From contig NZ_JAKGSB010000001.1 in NCBI RefSeq assembly GCF_021568905.1, forward strand, positions 372,001 to 436,000: a stretch of DNA of 64,000 nt, in the 5' to 3' direction. The position numbers and the translations under genes were made by a program. Positions 26,136 to 35,235 of this stretch are shown here, one piece after another. Below the pieces are notes generated by a model. The model did no database searches and was not told the origin of the DNA. It saw only the letters and a program-made list of their open reading frames with translations. Source of the DNA: Zavarzinia marina (GTDB lineage Bacteria; Pseudomonadota; Alphaproteobacteria; Zavarziniales; Zavarziniaceae). Within the stretch, counting starts at the first letter, position 1; each line of letters begins with the position of its first letter.

Positions 26136-27299
26136 CTATCGCCGGTCGTAGTCGTGGTGCAGGTCGTGGATCACGACGCCGCCGCCCGGCGCCGGCTTGT
26201 GCAGCCAGTCGGGGCGGAGCAGGGTGCGCTTGGTGTCCTCGTAGCCGGCGCGCCAATGTTCACGCATCGAGGTGCGGGAGAATTCGAAATCCTTGGCCTC
26301 GCTCTCGTAATCCATCTGCTGATAGATCAGGTGGGCGATGTTGACGGGCGGGATTTCCGAAACCTCGGCCAGCAGGGCCTTGTCCTCGTCGTCCATCAGA
26401 TGGGCCGGTACCTTGGACAGGGATTTCGCCACGCGCAGCCTGAAATCGTGATCGCGGCGATAGGTGTCGGTGGTGAAGCGCGTCCGGCTCGAATAGGTGA
26501 TGTCCTTCTGCCGTCCCATGACGTCGCGCATGTCGCGGGGCAGGGTGCCGTTGGCGCTGAACAGATCGACCTGGAAGGCGAGGGTCGAGAGTTTCTCGCG
26601 CTGGCTGAGCAGATAGAGCAGGGGCGTGTTGGAGACGATGCCGCCGTCCCAATAGTAGTCGCCGTCGATCTTGATCGGCGGGAAGGCCGGGGGCAGGGCG
26701 CCCGAGGCCATGATGTGCTCCGGTCCGATCGTCTCGCGGAAATTGTCGAAATAGAGGAAATTGCCGTTGCGGACGTTCACCGCCCCGACCGAGAGGAAGA
26801 TGTCGTCATTGTTCAGACGCTCGAAGTCGACGAGCTTCAGCAGGGTGTCGCGCAAGGGCGCGGTGTCGTAGAAGCTGGTCGCGCCCTCGGCGCCGCGAAG
26901 CTGGAACCAGGGATTGACGGCGCGCGGCTCGAAGAAGCCGGGCTGGCCCTGCAGCGTGGTGATGAAGGAACTCCACTGGTTGCGCCAGACGCGGAAAATG
27001 TCGCCGTCCGGAGTGTAGAGCCAGATCTTGCGGTCCGAGATCAATTCCCAGAATTCGCGCAGGCGCTCGACGCGCTTCTCGGGCGCATTGCCGGCGATGA
27101 TGGCCGAATTGATCGCGCCGATGGAAACGCCCGACAGCCAGTTCGGCTGCACGCCACGTTCGGCGAGGGCTTCGTAGACGCCGGCCTGATAGGCGCCGAG
27201 GGCGCCGCCGCCCTGGAACACCAGGGCCACCCGGTCGTAATGGGCGACGATCTCGGCGACATCCGTCGACTCGCCCGCCACCGTGCTCTTGTCCAGCAT
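26136..27299 (-). CDS. patatin-like phospholipase (DUF3734 type)
   Basis: A 387-residue patatin hydrolase. The oxyanion loop GGGALGAYQAGV (30-41), nucleophile Ser59 in GVSIG and the dyad aspartate in WDGG (about 217-219) are all present. The long C-terminal half is of the DUF3734 type. Its ATG at 27299 is 4 bases from the adc stop, so the two form an operon. Similar patatins often neighbour 3-hydroxybutyrate or acetoacetate genes, which suggests a role in lipid or polyhydroxybutyrate turnover (inference). The start is set by the adc boundary. Confidence 0.9.
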   Translation of the reverse strand: MLDKSTVAGESTDVAEIVAHYDRVALVFQGGGALGAYQAGVYEALAERGVQPNWLSGVSIGAINSAIIAGNAPEKRVERLREFWELISDRKIWLYTPDGDIFRVWRNQWSSFITTLQGQPGFFEPRAVNPWFQLRGAEGATSFYDTAPLRDTLLKLVDFERLNNDDIFLSVGAVNVRNGNFLYFDNFRETIGPEHIMASGALPPAFPPIKIDGDYYWDGGIVSNTPLLYLLSQREKLSTLAFQVDLFSANGTLPRDMRDVMGRQKDITYSSRTRFTTDTYRRDHDFRLRVAKSLSKVPAHLMDDEDKALLAEVSEIPPVNIAHLIYQQMDYESEAKDFEFSRTSMREHWRAGYEDTKRTLLRPDWLHKPAPGGGVVIHDLHHDYDRR

Positions 27300-27303
27300 G
27301 ATG

Positions 27304-28077
27304 TCATTCTCCGGCCGCGGCCAGGGACTGGCCCTGGCGTTCGGCCATATAGTCGTGAGCCACCCGGCCGAGGCCGAGGGTGAGATCCGCCACGATATGG
27401 GTACCGCCGATGACGCGGCGCACCGGCAGGCCGGCGACATTGGCAATCGCGTGCGGCTTCAGGTCCAGCGCCGCCGGGCCGCTCCAGGCGCCCTTCAGCA
27501 CGATGTCCTCCAGATAATATTCGACCAGTTCGCAGATGCGCGGCGTGCCGTCCACATGGGGAATGATCTTCAACAGGAAGCCGGGTTCGCGCAACGACTC
27601 CATGATCGGCTCGGCGGGCAGGGCCCGGTGCTTGAAACCCATGGTCGCGGTGGCGCAGACGATGGAGCCATAGGTCAGCGTGCCGACCAGGACATCCTTT
27701 TCGACCCGGATATGGGGTTTCGCGTATTTCTTCGGAAAGCCCCAGAGTTCGCGGCCGCCGGCGATCGGCGCCTCGTCGTCGAGATACATCGAATGGACGA
27801 AGCTGCCCTGGCGCCCCTCGAAGCTGACGGGGATCACCTGCCCGGTCTCGGTATAGTCGCCGAAGCCGGTCGAATCCGGCATGCGGATGAATTCGTATTT
27901 CACGATCGGGTCCGTCACCTCCAGCGGCTCCGGCACCACGGCGCGCAGCGCGCTCATGTCCGTCTCATAGGTGACGATGAAATATTCCCGGTCGACGAAG
28001 CGATAGGGACCGGGCGGAAACGAGGGATTGGTCAGGGGCATGGCGAAAGCCTGCCGCTTGACGTCGGCGATCTTCAT
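27304..28077 (-). CDS. adc: acetoacetate decarboxylase
   Basis: ADC converts acetoacetate to acetone and CO2 through a Schiff base. The 257-residue protein has Lys116-Lys117 in [10 protein letters not shown], Arg30 in DREYF and Glu77 in YTETG. These are one residue off the Clostridium Lys115/Lys116, Arg29 and Glu76, so the active site is complete. It lies upstream of the patatin gene and diverges from the MFS gene across a gap holding two matching palindromes. Ketone-body or PHB overflow metabolism is the likely context. Confidence 0.93.
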   Translation of the reverse strand: MKIADVKRQAFAMPLTNPSFPPGPYRFVDREYFIVTYETDMSALRAVVPEPLEVTDPIVKYEFIRMPDSTGFGDYTETGQVIPVSFEGRQGSFVHSMYLDDEAPIAGGRELWGFPKKYAKPHIRVEKDVLVGTLTYGSIVCATATMGFKHRALPAEPIMESLREPGFLLKIIPHVDGTPRICELVEYYLEDIVLKGAWSGPAALDLKPHAIANVAGLPVRRVIGGTHIVADLTLGLGRVAHDYMAERQGQSLAAAGE

Positions 28078-28103
28078 CCGTCGGTCTCCCGCGTAGGGCG
28101 ATG

Positions 28104-28146
28104 TTGCGTTGCAATATATTTCGCATGTTTTCATTGCGTTGCAATG
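28104..28146. promoter_or_regulatory. two TTGCGTTGCAA palindromes, operator pair
   Basis: TTGC-GTT-GCAA occurs at 28104-28114 and again at 28134-28144, the second extended to CATTGCGTTGCAATG. The centres are exactly 30 bases apart, about three helical turns, with an AT-rich core (ATATATTT) between them. They lie 27 bases upstream of adc and about 60 bases upstream of the MFS gene. The TTGC-N3-GCAA form resembles PhaR-type sites (CTGC-N3-GCAG) of PHB regulation. Confidence 0.65.
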
Positions 28147-28203
28147 ACGGCGAGACCCCGGACAGGGCAGCCATGCTCTAACCGTCGTTGAGTTCGCGGC
28201 ACC

Positions 28204-29694
28204 GTGACCGATGCTGTCGCGATGGACACGTCTTCCGGCGCAACGCTCGATCATTCCGCGGTTCTCCGCATCATTCTCGGCATCATGCTGGCCATGTTCC
28301 TCGGCGCGCTGGATCAGACCATCGTGGCGACGGCGCTGCCGACCATCGGCCGCGAGCTGGGCGATGCCGCCGATCTGTCGTGGATCATCACCGCCTACCT
28401 GCTCTCCTCGACCGCGGTCACGCCGCTCTACGGCAAGCTTTCGGACGTCTACGGCCGGCGCGTGCTGCTGCTGACCGCGATCTCCGTCTTCATGGTCGGT
28501 TCCGTCGCCTGTGCCCTCGCGCCCGACATGCTGACCCTGATCGTCATGCGCGGGCTGCAGGGCATGGGCGGGGGCGGCTTGATCTCTCTCGCCCAGACCA
28601 TCATCGCCGACGTCATTCCGCCGCGCGAGCGGGCGCGCTATCAGGCCTATATCGCCGGCATGTTCGCCATCGCCAGCGTCGGCGGGCCGGTGCTGGGCGG
28701 CCTGATGGCGCAGCATCTGCACTGGTCGCTGATCTTCTGGGTCAACCTGCCGCTCGGCGTTCTGGCCTTCGTCATGACCGACCGCACGCTGCGCCGCCTG
28801 CCGCGCCATGACCGCAGGCACAGGATCGACGTCCTCGGCGCCGTCCTGATGATGGCGGCGGCGACGACGCTGCTGCTCGCCATCACCTGGGGCGGCATCG
28901 CCTATCCCTGGGGCTCGGGCCGGATCGTCGGACTGATCGTCGCCTCGGTCGTGCTCTGGGGGGCCTTCGTGCTGCGCGCGGCGACGGCCGAGGAACCCTT
29001 CCTGCCGCTCGCCGTCCTGCTCGAACCCGTGGTGCGCAATTCGATCGCCGCCGCCTTCTTCGGCATGGGCACGCTGATTGGTCTGTGCATGGTGATTCCG
29101 ATCTATCTCGAGACCCTGCGCGGTCACGACGCCTCGACCTCGGGCCTGATGCTGATCGCGCTGATGGGCGGAACGCCCCTCGGCGCCATGGTCGCCGGCC
29201 GGGCCATGGCGCGCTGGGAGCACTACAAGCGACCGGCGCTGGTCGGTCTCTCCCTGTCGACGCTGCTGGTGCTGTCGATCGGCTTCTGGCCGCTGGCCCT
29301 GCCGGATTGGGCGCTGCTCGTGATCCTGGCGCTGATCGGCGCCGGCATCGGCTGCGTCCTGCCGCTCTCGACCGTCTCGATGCAGAACGCGGTGCCGATC
29401 GCGCGCATGGGGATCGCCACCGGGGCGATGAATTTCTTTCGCGCGCTCGGCAGCGCGCTGATCGTCGCCGTGCTCTCGGCCGTCTTCTTCGCCGGTCTCG
29501 GCGAGGCGGGGGCGGCGGGCGGCTCCCTCGAGATGATGGCGGCGCGGGCGGTGGCGGAAGGGCGCGACCTGGGCGGAGCCTTCGCCCCCGTGTTCCAGGT
29601 CGCCGCCGCCTGTCTGGCGCTCACGCTCGCCTTCATCGTCGCGATGAAGGCGCTGCCGCTGCGCACCACCATCGCGCCCGCCTCGGCGGAATAG
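28204..29694 (+). CDS. MFS multidrug exporter, DHA2 (14-helix) type
   Basis: A 496-residue inner-membrane protein with about 14 hydrophobic segments. [19 protein letters not shown] in helix 1 and [11 protein letters not shown] in the loop between helices 2 and 3 are the DHA2 motifs D1 and A. This family exports drugs by proton antiport. It starts with GTG 28204; ATG 28222 is an alternative, and neither has a strong ribosome site. It diverges from adc and converges with the oxidoreductase gene (5 bases between the stops). No TetR-type regulator neighbours it. Confidence 0.88.
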   Translation: MTDAVAMDTSSGATLDHSAVLRIILGIMLAMFLGALDQTIVATALPTIGRELGDAADLSWIITAYLLSSTAVTPLYGKLSDVYGRRVLLLTAISVFMVGSVACALAPDMLTLIVMRGLQGMGGGGLISLAQTIIADVIPPRERARYQAYIAGMFAIASVGGPVLGGLMAQHLHWSLIFWVNLPLGVLAFVMTDRTLRRLPRHDRRHRIDVLGAVLMMAAATTLLLAITWGGIAYPWGSGRIVGLIVASVVLWGAFVLRAATAEEPFLPLAVLLEPVVRNSIAAAFFGMGTLIGLCMVIPIYLETLRGHDASTSGLMLIALMGGTPLGAMVAGRAMARWEHYKRPALVGLSLSTLLVLSIGFWPLALPDWALLVILALIGAGIGCVLPLSTVSMQNAVPIARMGIATGAMNFFRALGSALIVAVLSAVFFAGLGEAGAAGGSLEMMAARAVAEGRDLGGAFAPVFQVAAACLALTLAFIVAMKALPLRTTIAPASAE

Positions 29695-29699
29695 GGCTC

Positions 29700-30707
29700 C
29701 TAGATCTTCACGATCAGCTTGCCCGTGTTGCCGCCGTCGAACAGCATGTTCAGGGTTTCCGGCGCATTCTCCAGCCCGTCGACCACGGTTTCGCGCGCCT
29801 TCAGCTTGCCCTCCACCAGCCATTGGGCGAGCTGCATGCTGCCCTCGATGTAGCGGTCCTTGAAGTCGATGATGATGAAGCCCTGCAGGCGGATCCGCTT
29901 CATCAGGAAGGGCGAGATGTCGTAGCGCGGGCGCGTGGTGTCGTTATAGGTCGAGATCATGCCGCAGAGCGGCATCCGGCCGTAGAGGTTCATGCGGGCG
30001 ACCACCGCCTCCATGATCTCGCCGCCGACATTCTCGAAATTGACGTCGATGCCCTTCGGCGTCGCCGCCTTCAGCTGCTCGCGCCAATCGGCCGCCTTGT
30101 AGTCGACGGCGGCGTCGAAGCCCAGTTCCTCGGTGATGAAGCGGCATTTCTCCGGCCCGCCGGCGATGCCGACGACGCGCATCCCCATGATCCTGCCGAT
30201 CTGCCCGACGACGGAGCCGACGGCCCCCGCGGCCGCCGAAACGACCAGGGTCTCGCCCGGCTTCGGCTGGCCGATCTCGGTCAGGCCGAAATAGGCGGTG
30301 AGGCCGGTCATGCCGCAGGCGCCCATCAGGGTGGTCACCGGGATCGGCAGCCCGTCCGGGATCACCGTGGGCGGGAACAGTTCGCTCGGCCCGCCGGCGA
30401 TGCTGTAGTCCTGCCAGCCGACCAGGCCGTTCACCAGGTCGCCTTCCTTGAAGGCGGGGTTGCGCGAGGCGACGACGCGGCCGATGCCGCCGCCGCGCAT
30501 GACCTCGCCGATCGCGACGGGGGGCATGTATTGCGGCTGGTCCGACATCCAGATCCGGTTGGTCGGATCGAGCGAGAGATAGAGATTGCGGACGACGGCC
30601 TCGCCTTCGCCGGGTTCGGGCACCGGGCTTTCGACCAGATCGAAGTCATCGCGGGTCACGCGGCCCACGGGGCGGCGTTTCAGGCGGAACTGGCGGTTTA
30701 TTGTCAT
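29700..30707 (-). CDS. NADPH-dependent oxidoreductase of the CurA/medium-chain reductase type
   Basis: A 335-residue zinc-free medium-chain reductase. It opens with a [10 protein letters not shown]-containing N-terminal catalytic domain. The Rossmann domain has [18 protein letters not shown] and an [12 protein letters not shown] segment, typical of leukotriene/prostaglandin-reductase-like (CurA) enzymes that reduce enones. GGAGGAG lies upstream of ATG 30707. It diverges from nadE. The physiological substrate cannot be read from the sequence. Confidence 0.9.
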   Translation of the reverse strand: MTINRQFRLKRRPVGRVTRDDFDLVESPVPEPGEGEAVVRNLYLSLDPTNRIWMSDQPQYMPPVAIGEVMRGGGIGRVVASRNPAFKEGDLVNGLVGWQDYSIAGGPSELFPPTVIPDGLPIPVTTLMGACGMTGLTAYFGLTEIGQPKPGETLVVSAAAGAVGSVVGQIGRIMGMRVVGIAGGPEKCRFITEELGFDAAVDYKAADWREQLKAATPKGIDVNFENVGGEIMEAVVARMNLYGRMPLCGMISTYNDTTRPRYDISPFLMKRIRLQGFIIIDFKDRYIEGSMQLAQWLVEGKLKARETVVDGLENAPETLNMLFDGGNTGKLIVKI

Positions 30708-30804
30708 GCTCTCCTCCCTTGTTTGGGCAAGACCATAGACCGAATGGCGGCCACGACAAATGCGCCCGTTGCCGTCGCGCCCCGCGCCCGGTAAAGCTTC
30801 CGCC

Positions 30805-32466
30805 ATGAGAGAACCGCTGCGCCTGGCGCTCGCCCAGATCAATTTCACCGTCGGCGACATCGCCGGCAATGTCGCGCGTATCCTGGCGGCGCGGTCGGCC
30901 CCGCCCGCCGCCGGCTGCGACCTGCTCGTCACCTCGGAACTTTCGGTCACCGGCTACCCGCCGGAGGATCTGGTGCTGAAGCCCGCCTTCGTCGAGGACG
31001 CGATGGCGGCGGTCGGGGAGTTGGCCCGGGCGACGGCGGACGGCGGCCCGGCCCTCGTCGTCGGCAGCCCCTGGGCTCAGGACGGTCGGCGCTACAACGC
31101 CGTCTTCCTGCTCGCGGGGGGCGAGATCGTGGCGCGGCGCTTCAAGGTCGACCTGCCGAACTACGGCGTCTTCGACGAGAAGCGCGTGTTCGACGTCGGT
31201 CCCATGCCCGAGGTCGTGGACTTCAAGGGCTGGCGCCTGGGCCTGCCGATCTGCGAGGACGTCTGGACGCCCGTGGTGACCGCGCATCTGGCGGACCGTG
31301 GCGCCGAACTGATGATCGTGCCGAACGGCAGCCCCTTCGAGGCCGGGAAGGACGGCCAGCGCGCCGCCCTGCTGCGCGACCGGGTGCGCGAGACCGGCGT
31401 GCCCGCGATCTATCTGAACCAGGTCGGCGGTCAGGACGAACTGGTGTTCGACGGGGCGTCCTTCGCCGTCGACGCCGACGGCGCCATCGTCCTGCAGATG
31501 CCGGCCTTCGAGGAGGCGGTCGCGACCATCGACTGGCGGGGCGGGCAGGGGGCACGGCGCTTCGCCAACGGCCCCGTCGGCGGCCTGCCCGACGGTCTCG
31601 GCCAGATCTATGCTGCCATGGTCCTGGGCTTGCGCGACTATGTCACCAAGAACCGCTTTCCGGGTGTCGTGCTCGGGCTTTCGGGCGGTATCGATTCGGC
31701 GCTTTCGGCCGCTGTCGCGGTCGATGCGCTCGGGCCCGACCGGGTCTGGTGCGTCATGCTGCCGTCGCGCTACACCAGCGCCGACAGTCTGGAGGACGCG
31801 GCGCTCTGCGCCCGGATGCTGGGGGTGCGCCTGGACGAGGTCGGGATCGAGCCGGCGGTGGGCGCCTTCGCCCAGATGCTGGGCCCCGTCTTCGAAGGGC
31901 GAAAGCCCGACATCACGGAAGAGAACATCCAGTCCCGCGCGCGCGGCCTCTCGTTGATGGCGCTTTCCAACAAGTTCGGCCACATGGTGCTGACCACCGG
32001 CAACAAGTCCGAGGTCTCGGTCGGTTACGCAACCCTCTATGGCGACATGTGCGGCGGCTATTCGGTCCTGAAGGATCTCTACAAGACCACGGTCTTCGCG
32101 CTCTCCGACTGGCGGAACGGGAACCGGCCCGCGGGCGCCCTCGGTCCAGACGGCCCGGTGATGCCGAAGCGCGTGATCACCAAGCCGCCGACCGCCGAAC
32201 TCCGCGAGAACCAGAAGGACGAGGACAGCCTGCCGCCCTATGAGGTGCTGGACGACATCCTCGAATGCCTGGTCGAGCAGGAGATGGCCTTCGAGGAAGT
32301 GGTCGCCCGGGGTCACGAGCCGGTGACCGTGCGCCGCATCGAGCATCTGCTCTATGTCGCCGAGTACAAGCGCCGCCAGGCGGCGCCAGGCGTGAAGATC
32401 AGCCGCAAGATCTTCGGCCGCGACCGCCGCTATCCGATCACCAACGGGTTCCGGGACGCGCGCTGA
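30805..32466 (+). CDS. nadE: glutamine-dependent NAD+ synthetase
   Basis: NadE amidates nicotinic acid adenine dinucleotide to NAD+. The 553-residue protein joins an N-terminal glutaminase (triad Glu45, Lys114, Cys150 in LPICEDVW) to a C-terminal synthetase with the ATP loop GLSGGIDSALSA near residue 291 and TGNKSEVSVGYATLYGDM. ATG 30805 is the first start that gives the family N-terminus. gltX begins one base after its stop, so they are probably co-transcribed. Confidence 0.96.
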   Translation: MREPLRLALAQINFTVGDIAGNVARILAARSAPPAAGCDLLVTSELSVTGYPPEDLVLKPAFVEDAMAAVGELARATADGGPALVVGSPWAQDGRRYNAVFLLAGGEIVARRFKVDLPNYGVFDEKRVFDVGPMPEVVDFKGWRLGLPICEDVWTPVVTAHLADRGAELMIVPNGSPFEAGKDGQRAALLRDRVRETGVPAIYLNQVGGQDELVFDGASFAVDADGAIVLQMPAFEEAVATIDWRGGQGARRFANGPVGGLPDGLGQIYAAMVLGLRDYVTKNRFPGVVLGLSGGIDSALSAAVAVDALGPDRVWCVMLPSRYTSADSLEDAALCARMLGVRLDEVGIEPAVGAFAQMLGPVFEGRKPDITEENIQSRARGLSLMALSNKFGHMVLTTGNKSEVSVGYATLYGDMCGGYSVLKDLYKTTVFALSDWRNGNRPAGALGPDGPVMPKRVITKPPTAELRENQKDEDSLPPYEVLDDILECLVEQEMAFEEVVARGHEPVTVRRIEHLLYVAEYKRRQAAPGVKISRKIFGRDRRYPITNGFRDAR

Positions 32467-32467
32467 C

Positions 32468-33793
32468 ATGGTTTCCGTCCGCTTCGCGCCGAGCCCGACG
32501 GGCCGGCTCCATGTCGGCAATGCGCGGATCGCCCTGGTCAACTGGCTCTTCGCCCGGAAGAACGGCGGGCGTTTCATGCTCCGCCTCGACGATACGGACG
32601 CGGAACGCTCCACCGCCGAATTCGCCGCCGCGATCGAGGCGGATCTGCGCTGGCTCGGCCTTCATTGGGACGATTTCGCCCGCGAGAGCGACCGCTTCGC
32701 GCGTTACGACGCGGCCGTCGAGCGTCTGAAGCGCGACGGCCGGCTCTATCCCGCCTGGGAGACGGCCGACGAACTCGACCTGCGGCGCAAGCTGCAGGTC
32801 GCGCGCGGCGTGCCGCCGGTCTACGACCGCGCGGCACTGCGCCTGAGCGAGGCGGAAAAGGCCCGCCTGAGCGAGGAACGCGGCGCGCCCCACTGGCGCT
32901 TCCGTCTCGACGGCCGGCGCCTGTCGTGGACCGACATGGTGAAGGACGAGACCGTGGTCGATACGGCGTCGCTGTCGGATCCGGTGCTGATCAGGGCCGA
33001 CGGGCGGCCGCTCTATACCTTGACCTCCGTCGTCGACGACATCGACTTCGCCGTCAGTCACGTCATCCGGGGCGAGGATCACGTGACCAATACCGGCGTT
33101 CAGGTCGAATTGTTCGAGGCCCTCGGGGCGGCCGCGCCCGTCTTCGGCCATCTGTCGCTGCTGGTCGATGCCGCCGGCGCGGGGCTTTCCAAGCGTCTCG
33201 GCGCCCTGTCCCTGGCGAGTCTTCGCGAGGCCGGCGTGGAGGCGATCGCGGTCGACGCCCTGCTGGCCAGGCTCGGCACCGCCGATCCGGTGGAACCGGT
33301 CGCCGATCTCGACACGCTGGTCGCCGGGTTCGATCTCGCGCGCTTCGGCAAGGCGCCGGCACGCTTCGATCCCGCCGAACTCGAAGCCCTGTCGCGGCGC
33401 TGCCTGCAGCTTCTGCCCTATGACGCCGTGCGCGCGCGCCTGCCCGAAGGCGTCGGACCCGCCTTCTGGTCGATGATCCGGGGCAATGTCGCCACTGTGG
33501 CCGATGTCGCCGACTGGTGGCGTATCGCCGGTGAGGCACCGGCGCCGGTCGCGATCGACGATGCGGCCGGCGTTCTTGCCGTTGCCGGCGATCTCCTGCC
33601 CCCCGGCGAACCGGACGAGACGACCTGGGGCATCTGGACCAAAGCCGTTTCCGCCGCCACCGGCGCCCGGGGGCGCAGCCTGTTCCGGCCGCTGCGCCTG
33701 GCCCTGACCGGGCGCGAACATGGGCCCGACATGCAATCCTTTCTGGTTTTTTTGACGCGCGACCAGATTTACGCCCGCTTAAGTAACATTTGA
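32468..33793 (+). CDS. gltX: glutamyl-tRNA synthetase
   Basis: A 441-residue class I synthetase. HIGH appears as SPTGRLHVGNAR at about 9-20. The KMSKS loop is GLSKRLG. The middle domain includes HWRFRLDG and SHVIRGEDHVTNT. The length and LSKRLG form match the second, shorter GluRS found in many alphaproteobacteria, which may serve tRNA-Glu and/or tRNA-Gln. The zinc cysteines of E. coli GltX are absent. It follows nadE by one base. Confidence 0.92.
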   Translation: MVSVRFAPSPTGRLHVGNARIALVNWLFARKNGGRFMLRLDDTDAERSTAEFAAAIEADLRWLGLHWDDFARESDRFARYDAAVERLKRDGRLYPAWETADELDLRRKLQVARGVPPVYDRAALRLSEAEKARLSEERGAPHWRFRLDGRRLSWTDMVKDETVVDTASLSDPVLIRADGRPLYTLTSVVDDIDFAVSHVIRGEDHVTNTGVQVELFEALGAAAPVFGHLSLLVDAAGAGLSKRLGALSLASLREAGVEAIAVDALLARLGTADPVEPVADLDTLVAGFDLARFGKAPARFDPAELEALSRRCLQLLPYDAVRARLPEGVGPAFWSMIRGNVATVADVADWWRIAGEAPAPVAIDDAAGVLAVAGDLLPPGEPDETTWGIWTKAVSAATGARGRSLFRPLRLALTGREHGPDMQSFLVFLTRDQIYARLSNI

Positions 33794-33837
33794 TCCACTT
33801 CAAGGATCCTTTGGGCCGACTTGGGGCATTAACCGAG

Positions 33838-33873
33838 TTGGAACGGTAATGGCGTTCACATATAAGGAACGCC
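33838..33873 (+). promoter_or_regulatory. promoter with a GAAC/GTTC half-site array before the second GGDEF gene
   Basis: TTGGAA (33838-33843), a 17-base spacer and TATAAG (33861-33866) form a good sigma-70-type promoter. GAAC (33841-33844), GTTC (33854-33857) and GAAC (33867-33870) alternate in orientation at 13-base intervals, and the last pair extends to GGCGTTC...GAACGCC around the -10 box. A repressor binding here would cover the promoter. Confidence 0.5.
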
Positions 33874-33996
33874 CGATTTCAAATCCGTGACGGTCCCAAG
33901 GTGCGCAGGAGCCACCCGCGAGGGTCGGCGAGAGCATGTGTTCGTTCAATGGCGGCAGCCCCGGTTGAGGTGTCGTCCCGACGCTGGAGTCCGCCT

Positions 33997-35124
33997 GTGG
34001 CGAAGACCGATGATGCAGAGAGGCGCGATCCGAGTTGGGCGATCCGTCCCTTTTTCACCGCGGCCCTTTCCGCCGTCTTCGCCCTCGCCGCCACCATCAT
34101 CGCCTTCTATGTCTTCGTCACCGATCTGCGGGGCCTGGTCGGGCGCGATCTGAACGACATGGCCGCTTTCCTGGCCGGGGAAACGGGCGCGCCGCACCTC
34201 GCCGATCACGTCCATCAGGACAATCCGATCCTGTCGTTCCACAGCCGCTCCACCGAAGTGCCGCACGCGACGCCGGACGAGTGCATCGCGACGATGGTCG
34301 CCTGGCACATGCGGCATTTCTCGGACCATGATCCGAGGGCGGTGACCGCCCTGGTGACGCCGGTGTGCCATGGCGCCAAGATTTCGACGGCCAAGGGCCT
34401 CGGTTCCTCCGTCTTCGACGTCCTCGTCGCGGTCGAGGGCGACGATCGCCGCGTGATCGCCTTGTCGGCCTTCGAAGGTCGCCTCGACTCCGTCGATTTT
34501 CTGCTGGGCAATCCGCTCCTGATCGGTCTTGCCTTCGCCGTCGCGGGCAGTGCCGGGATCTTCGCCTATTTCCTCAGGCGGAGCAGCTATCAGGCCTATC
34601 TCGCGGCCCAGGACCGTGCCAGCACCGACGGCCTGTCGGGCACGCTCCGGCGCGAGGAGTTCCACACCGCCTTCGAACGGATGCTCGGCCAGATCAACGC
34701 GGGCAACGGCTTCGCCAGCCTGCTCGCCATCGACATCGACCATTTCAAATCGGTCAACGACCGTTTCGGCCATGCCGCCGGCGACGACGTGATCCGGCGC
34801 ACGGGCCAGCTCATCGGCTCCACGCTCCGCGGCGGGGATCTGGTCGGCCGGGTGGGGGGCGAGGAATTCATGGTGGTTCTGCCCAGCCTGCCGAAATATG
34901 TCGCGGCCGAGGTCGCGGACCGGCTGCGCAAGCGCATGGCCGCCCACGCCTTCACCTTCGGCACCCAGTCGCTCTTCGTGACGGTCAGCATCGGCGTCGC
35001 CTCGGTGATGCCGGGCGACGATCTGGTCTCGGTCACCGAGCGTGCCGACCGCCGGCTCTATCAGGCCAAGCGCAAGGGGCGGAACTGCGTCGTCTGGGAA
35101 GACGACGACAATCACGATTTCTGA
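33997..35124 (+). CDS. membrane-bound diguanylate cyclase (GGDEF) with periplasmic loop
   Basis: A 375-residue protein: a membrane helix near residues 15-40, an extracytoplasmic segment of about 120 residues with two cysteines (ECIATM and VTPVCHG), a second helix near 172-190, and a GGDEF domain. GGEEF (about 287-291) and the RGGD I-site five residues before it are intact, so it should make c-di-GMP with feedback. GTG 33997 is chosen for GGAG seven bases upstream and because the upstream in-frame stretch looks non-coding; ATG 33949 is an alternative. It resembles the other GGDEF protein only in the catalytic domain. Confidence 0.82.
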   Translation: MAKTDDAERRDPSWAIRPFFTAALSAVFALAATIIAFYVFVTDLRGLVGRDLNDMAAFLAGETGAPHLADHVHQDNPILSFHSRSTEVPHATPDECIATMVAWHMRHFSDHDPRAVTALVTPVCHGAKISTAKGLGSSVFDVLVAVEGDDRRVIALSAFEGRLDSVDFLLGNPLLIGLAFAVAGSAGIFAYFLRRSSYQAYLAAQDRASTDGLSGTLRREEFHTAFERMLGQINAGNGFASLLAIDIDHFKSVNDRFGHAAGDDVIRRTGQLIGSTLRGGDLVGRVGGEEFMVVLPSLPKYVAAEVADRLRKRMAAHAFTFGTQSLFVTVSIGVASVMPGDDLVSVTERADRRLYQAKRKGRNCVVWEDDDNHDF

Positions 35125-35235
35125 GCGACCCGAGCCTGTTCCAAGCGACCCCAGCCTGCGGCGGGGCTGGTCTGCGCGTGTGGACCGGGGTGATCCGATC
35201 TGCTAAAGCGAGGCCCTTGATCGGAGGTCGGGCAA

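Noticed and set aside
33841-33870. LexA (SOS) box before the second GGDEF gene
   Set aside because: GAAC/GTTC half-sites are 9 bases apart and alternate in orientation, unlike the alphaproteobacterial GTTC-N7-GTTC site.
33874-33890. TTTCAAATCC, resembling a tRNA T-loop
   Set aside because: No acceptor stem, anticodon arm or CCA-side partner can be folded around it; it is part of the leader of the GGDEF gene.
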